DNA from: Rubrobacteraceae bacterium
Lineage (GTDB): Bacteria; Actinomycetota; Rubrobacteria; Rubrobacterales; Rubrobacteraceae
NCBI GenBank assembly: GCA_029240775.1
Contig: JARDZQ010000138.1
Location: 1 to 7,273 of the forward strand
Direction of reading: 5' to 3'
DNA: 7,273 nt
Under the pieces are notes generated by a model. The model saw only the letters and a program-made list of their open reading frames with translations. It ran no database searches and was not told where the DNA came from. The translations under genes and the position numbers were made by a program. This document shows, piece after piece, positions 6,322-7,273 of the stretch (its first letter is position 1; each line of letters starts with the position of its first letter).

Positions 6322-7273
6322 GCCTCTCGGCTTCGTCGGTCCTTCCCCTAAACCTCCTGCGGCCCTTGCTCACCCTCCTGGTCGCTGTCGTAGGGCTCGT
6401 CGTCCTCGCGCCGCTCCCCGCCTACGCCTTCGAGAACAAGGCCTTCGGTGACGTTTTCGTGGAGCGAGGGCAGACCGAGCCAGAGGTCTCGACCGCGGTC
6501 GGGGATGTCACGGTCGAGGGCGTCGTCGATGGAGATGTCCGCTCGGGGCTCGGCGACATCGAAGTGAGCGGCGAAGGCGTGAGGGGCGACATAAACGCTG
6601 GGTTCGGCGACGTTACGGTGGGCGCGCCCGTCGACGGCGAGATCGACGCCGGCTTCGGGGACGTGTACCTCGACGCTCCCGTGCGCGGTGACGTAAATGT
6701 TGGCCGTGGAGATCTGGAGCTGGGACCGGCGGCCCGGGTGGACGGCGACATTACGAGCGGCAGCGGTGAGATCATGCACCACCCCGAAGCCGTGGTCGAG
6801 GGGAAGATGATAACCGGCATGAGACCCGAGATGGACCACGATTGGGGCTGGTTCGGGATACTGGACCTCGTCGGCTGGATGTTCGCGGCAGCGGTGTTCG
6901 CGGCGTGCAGCGTGCTGGCAGTCGTCCTGGCCCCGCGGCAGCTCTCAGCCGCGGCGCGCCGGGCCGAGGAATCTCCCGCGATGTCGTTGCTCTTCGGGGT
7001 GGCCTCCGTGCCGGCGGTCGTGGTGCTCTGCGTGGTGCTGGCGGTCTCCATCATCGGGATCCCGCTCCTGCTGCTCCTCGCTCCGGCTTACCTGGCGCTC
7101 GTCTTCTTCGGGGCGCTCGTGGCCGCCTACTTCGTCGGGAGGAGGGTGGTGTTCGCTACCGGTCGCTACCACGTGGGCAACGCCATGGCCGCTGCGGTAG
7201 GCGCCCTCATCCTCGCCGCGGCGTACCTGATCCCCGTGCTCGGCGGGCTCCTGATCTACGGCCTCGCCCTCTT
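6318..7273 (+). CDS. Secreted-type beta-solenoid (bactofilin/toastrack-like) membrane protein, 3' end outside window
   Basis: The frame opens with ATG at 6318, overlapping the anti-sigma stop as ATGA (6318-6321), and stays open to the window end (318 complete codons, no stop). Residues 12-37 form a long hydrophobic signal or anchor ending in LPAYA, a plausible signal-peptidase site after Ala37. Residues 43-164 are built of 17-19-residue repeats of the form xGD(V/I)xV...V-x-G-(D/E)-(V/I), as in right-handed beta-helix proteins such as bactofilins (polymer-forming cytoskeletal family) or DUF4097/toastrack domains. From about 179 there are four or more hydrophobic segments (about 179-205, 222-246, 248-273, 288-316), the last one cut off. 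There is almost no Shine-Dalgarno sequence, so translation probably depends on the upstream gene. If the signal is used, the solenoid lies outside the membrane. Family placement is tentative. Confidence 0.85.
   Translation, partial: MSLSASSVLPLNLLRPLLTLLVAVVGLVVLAPLPAYAFENKAFGDVFVERGQTEPEVSTAVGDVTVEGVVDGDVRSGLGDIEVSGEGVRGDINAGFGDVTVGAPVDGEIDAGFGDVYLDAPVRGDVNVGRGDLELGPAARVDGDITSGSGEIMHHPEAVVEGKMITGMRPEMDHDWGWFGILDLVGWMFAAAVFAACSVLAVVLAPRQLSAAARRAEESPAMSLLFGVASVPAVVVLCVVLAVSIIGIPLLLLLAPAYLALVFFGALVAAYFVGRRVVFATGRYHVGNAMAAAVGALILAAAYLIPVLGGLLIYGLAL
6498..6809 (+). repeat. Protein-level tandem repeats, about six units of 16-19 residues
   Basis: Within the solenoid protein, units begin at residues 61 (VGDVTV), 78 (LGDIEV), 96 (FGDVTV), 113 (FGDVYL), 130 (RGDLEL) and 149 (SGEIMH), giving lengths of 17, 18, 17, 17, 19 and about 16. 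Each has a second Gly-Asp/Glu turn ten or so residues later (DGDV, RGDI, DGEI, RGDV, DGDI, EGKM). A stray unit, FGDVFV, sits at 43. The DNA copies have diverged at third positions (for example at 6444, 6603 and 6654), so the array is old rather than a recent slippage product. Confidence 0.8.

Noticed and set aside
6348..6839. Minus-strand open frame of 163 codons opposite the solenoid repeats
   Set aside because: Its apparent periodicity mirrors the + strand repeats. The + frame has a signal peptide, repeat logic and translational coupling; this one has none.

Overview
The window is high-GC bacterial DNA with GTG starts, strong C/G third positions and many CTC leucine codons. Seven or more genes all lie on the + strand, packed closely. 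The style and gene mix suggest a deep-branching, high-GC actinobacterium, with Rubrobacter or a relative as my best guess. That is an inference from style; no rRNA or other marker is present. There is no sign of a mobile element, CRISPR array, tRNA or rRNA, and no stretch over 300 bases lacks a gene.

Layout. 1-179 is a regulatory region with a promoter, a good ribosome binding site and possibly a divergent promoter. 180-866 encodes a YugP-type membrane zinc metallopeptidase, closed by a strong intrinsic terminator (893-917). 977-1597 encodes an unrecognised 206-residue soluble protein, followed 48 bases later by a Crp/Fnr-family regulator of NtcA-like type (1646-2323) and a hairpin that may terminate that pair (2348-2372). 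2396-3370 encodes a tandem-GNAT acetyltransferase. 3405-5144 encodes a polytopic GT39/PMT-like glycosyltransferase with its own promoter-like element.

The most coherent unit is at the 3' end: an ECF-type RNA polymerase sigma factor (5207-5818), a zinc-finger (Hx3Cx2C) membrane anti-sigma factor (5815-6321) and a secreted or membrane-anchored protein with 17-19-residue beta-solenoid repeats (6318 to the window end, truncated). They are joined by two 4-base ATGA stop/start overlaps. This looks like an envelope-sensing regulatory module in which the third product is either the first effector or part of the sensing apparatus. The third gene has no stop codon inside the window, so it is easy to miss.

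Two regulatory patterns cross gene boundaries. TAGAAT or TATACT hexamers sit only 6-9 bases before the start codons at 977, 3405 and 5207, none of which has a usable Shine-Dalgarno sequence, which suggests leaderless or nearly leaderless mRNAs. A GGAAAC-N17-CGTATA element before the sigma gene resembles an ECF promoter (autoregulation), and its CGGAAACTTT core recurs upstream of the metallopeptidase gene.
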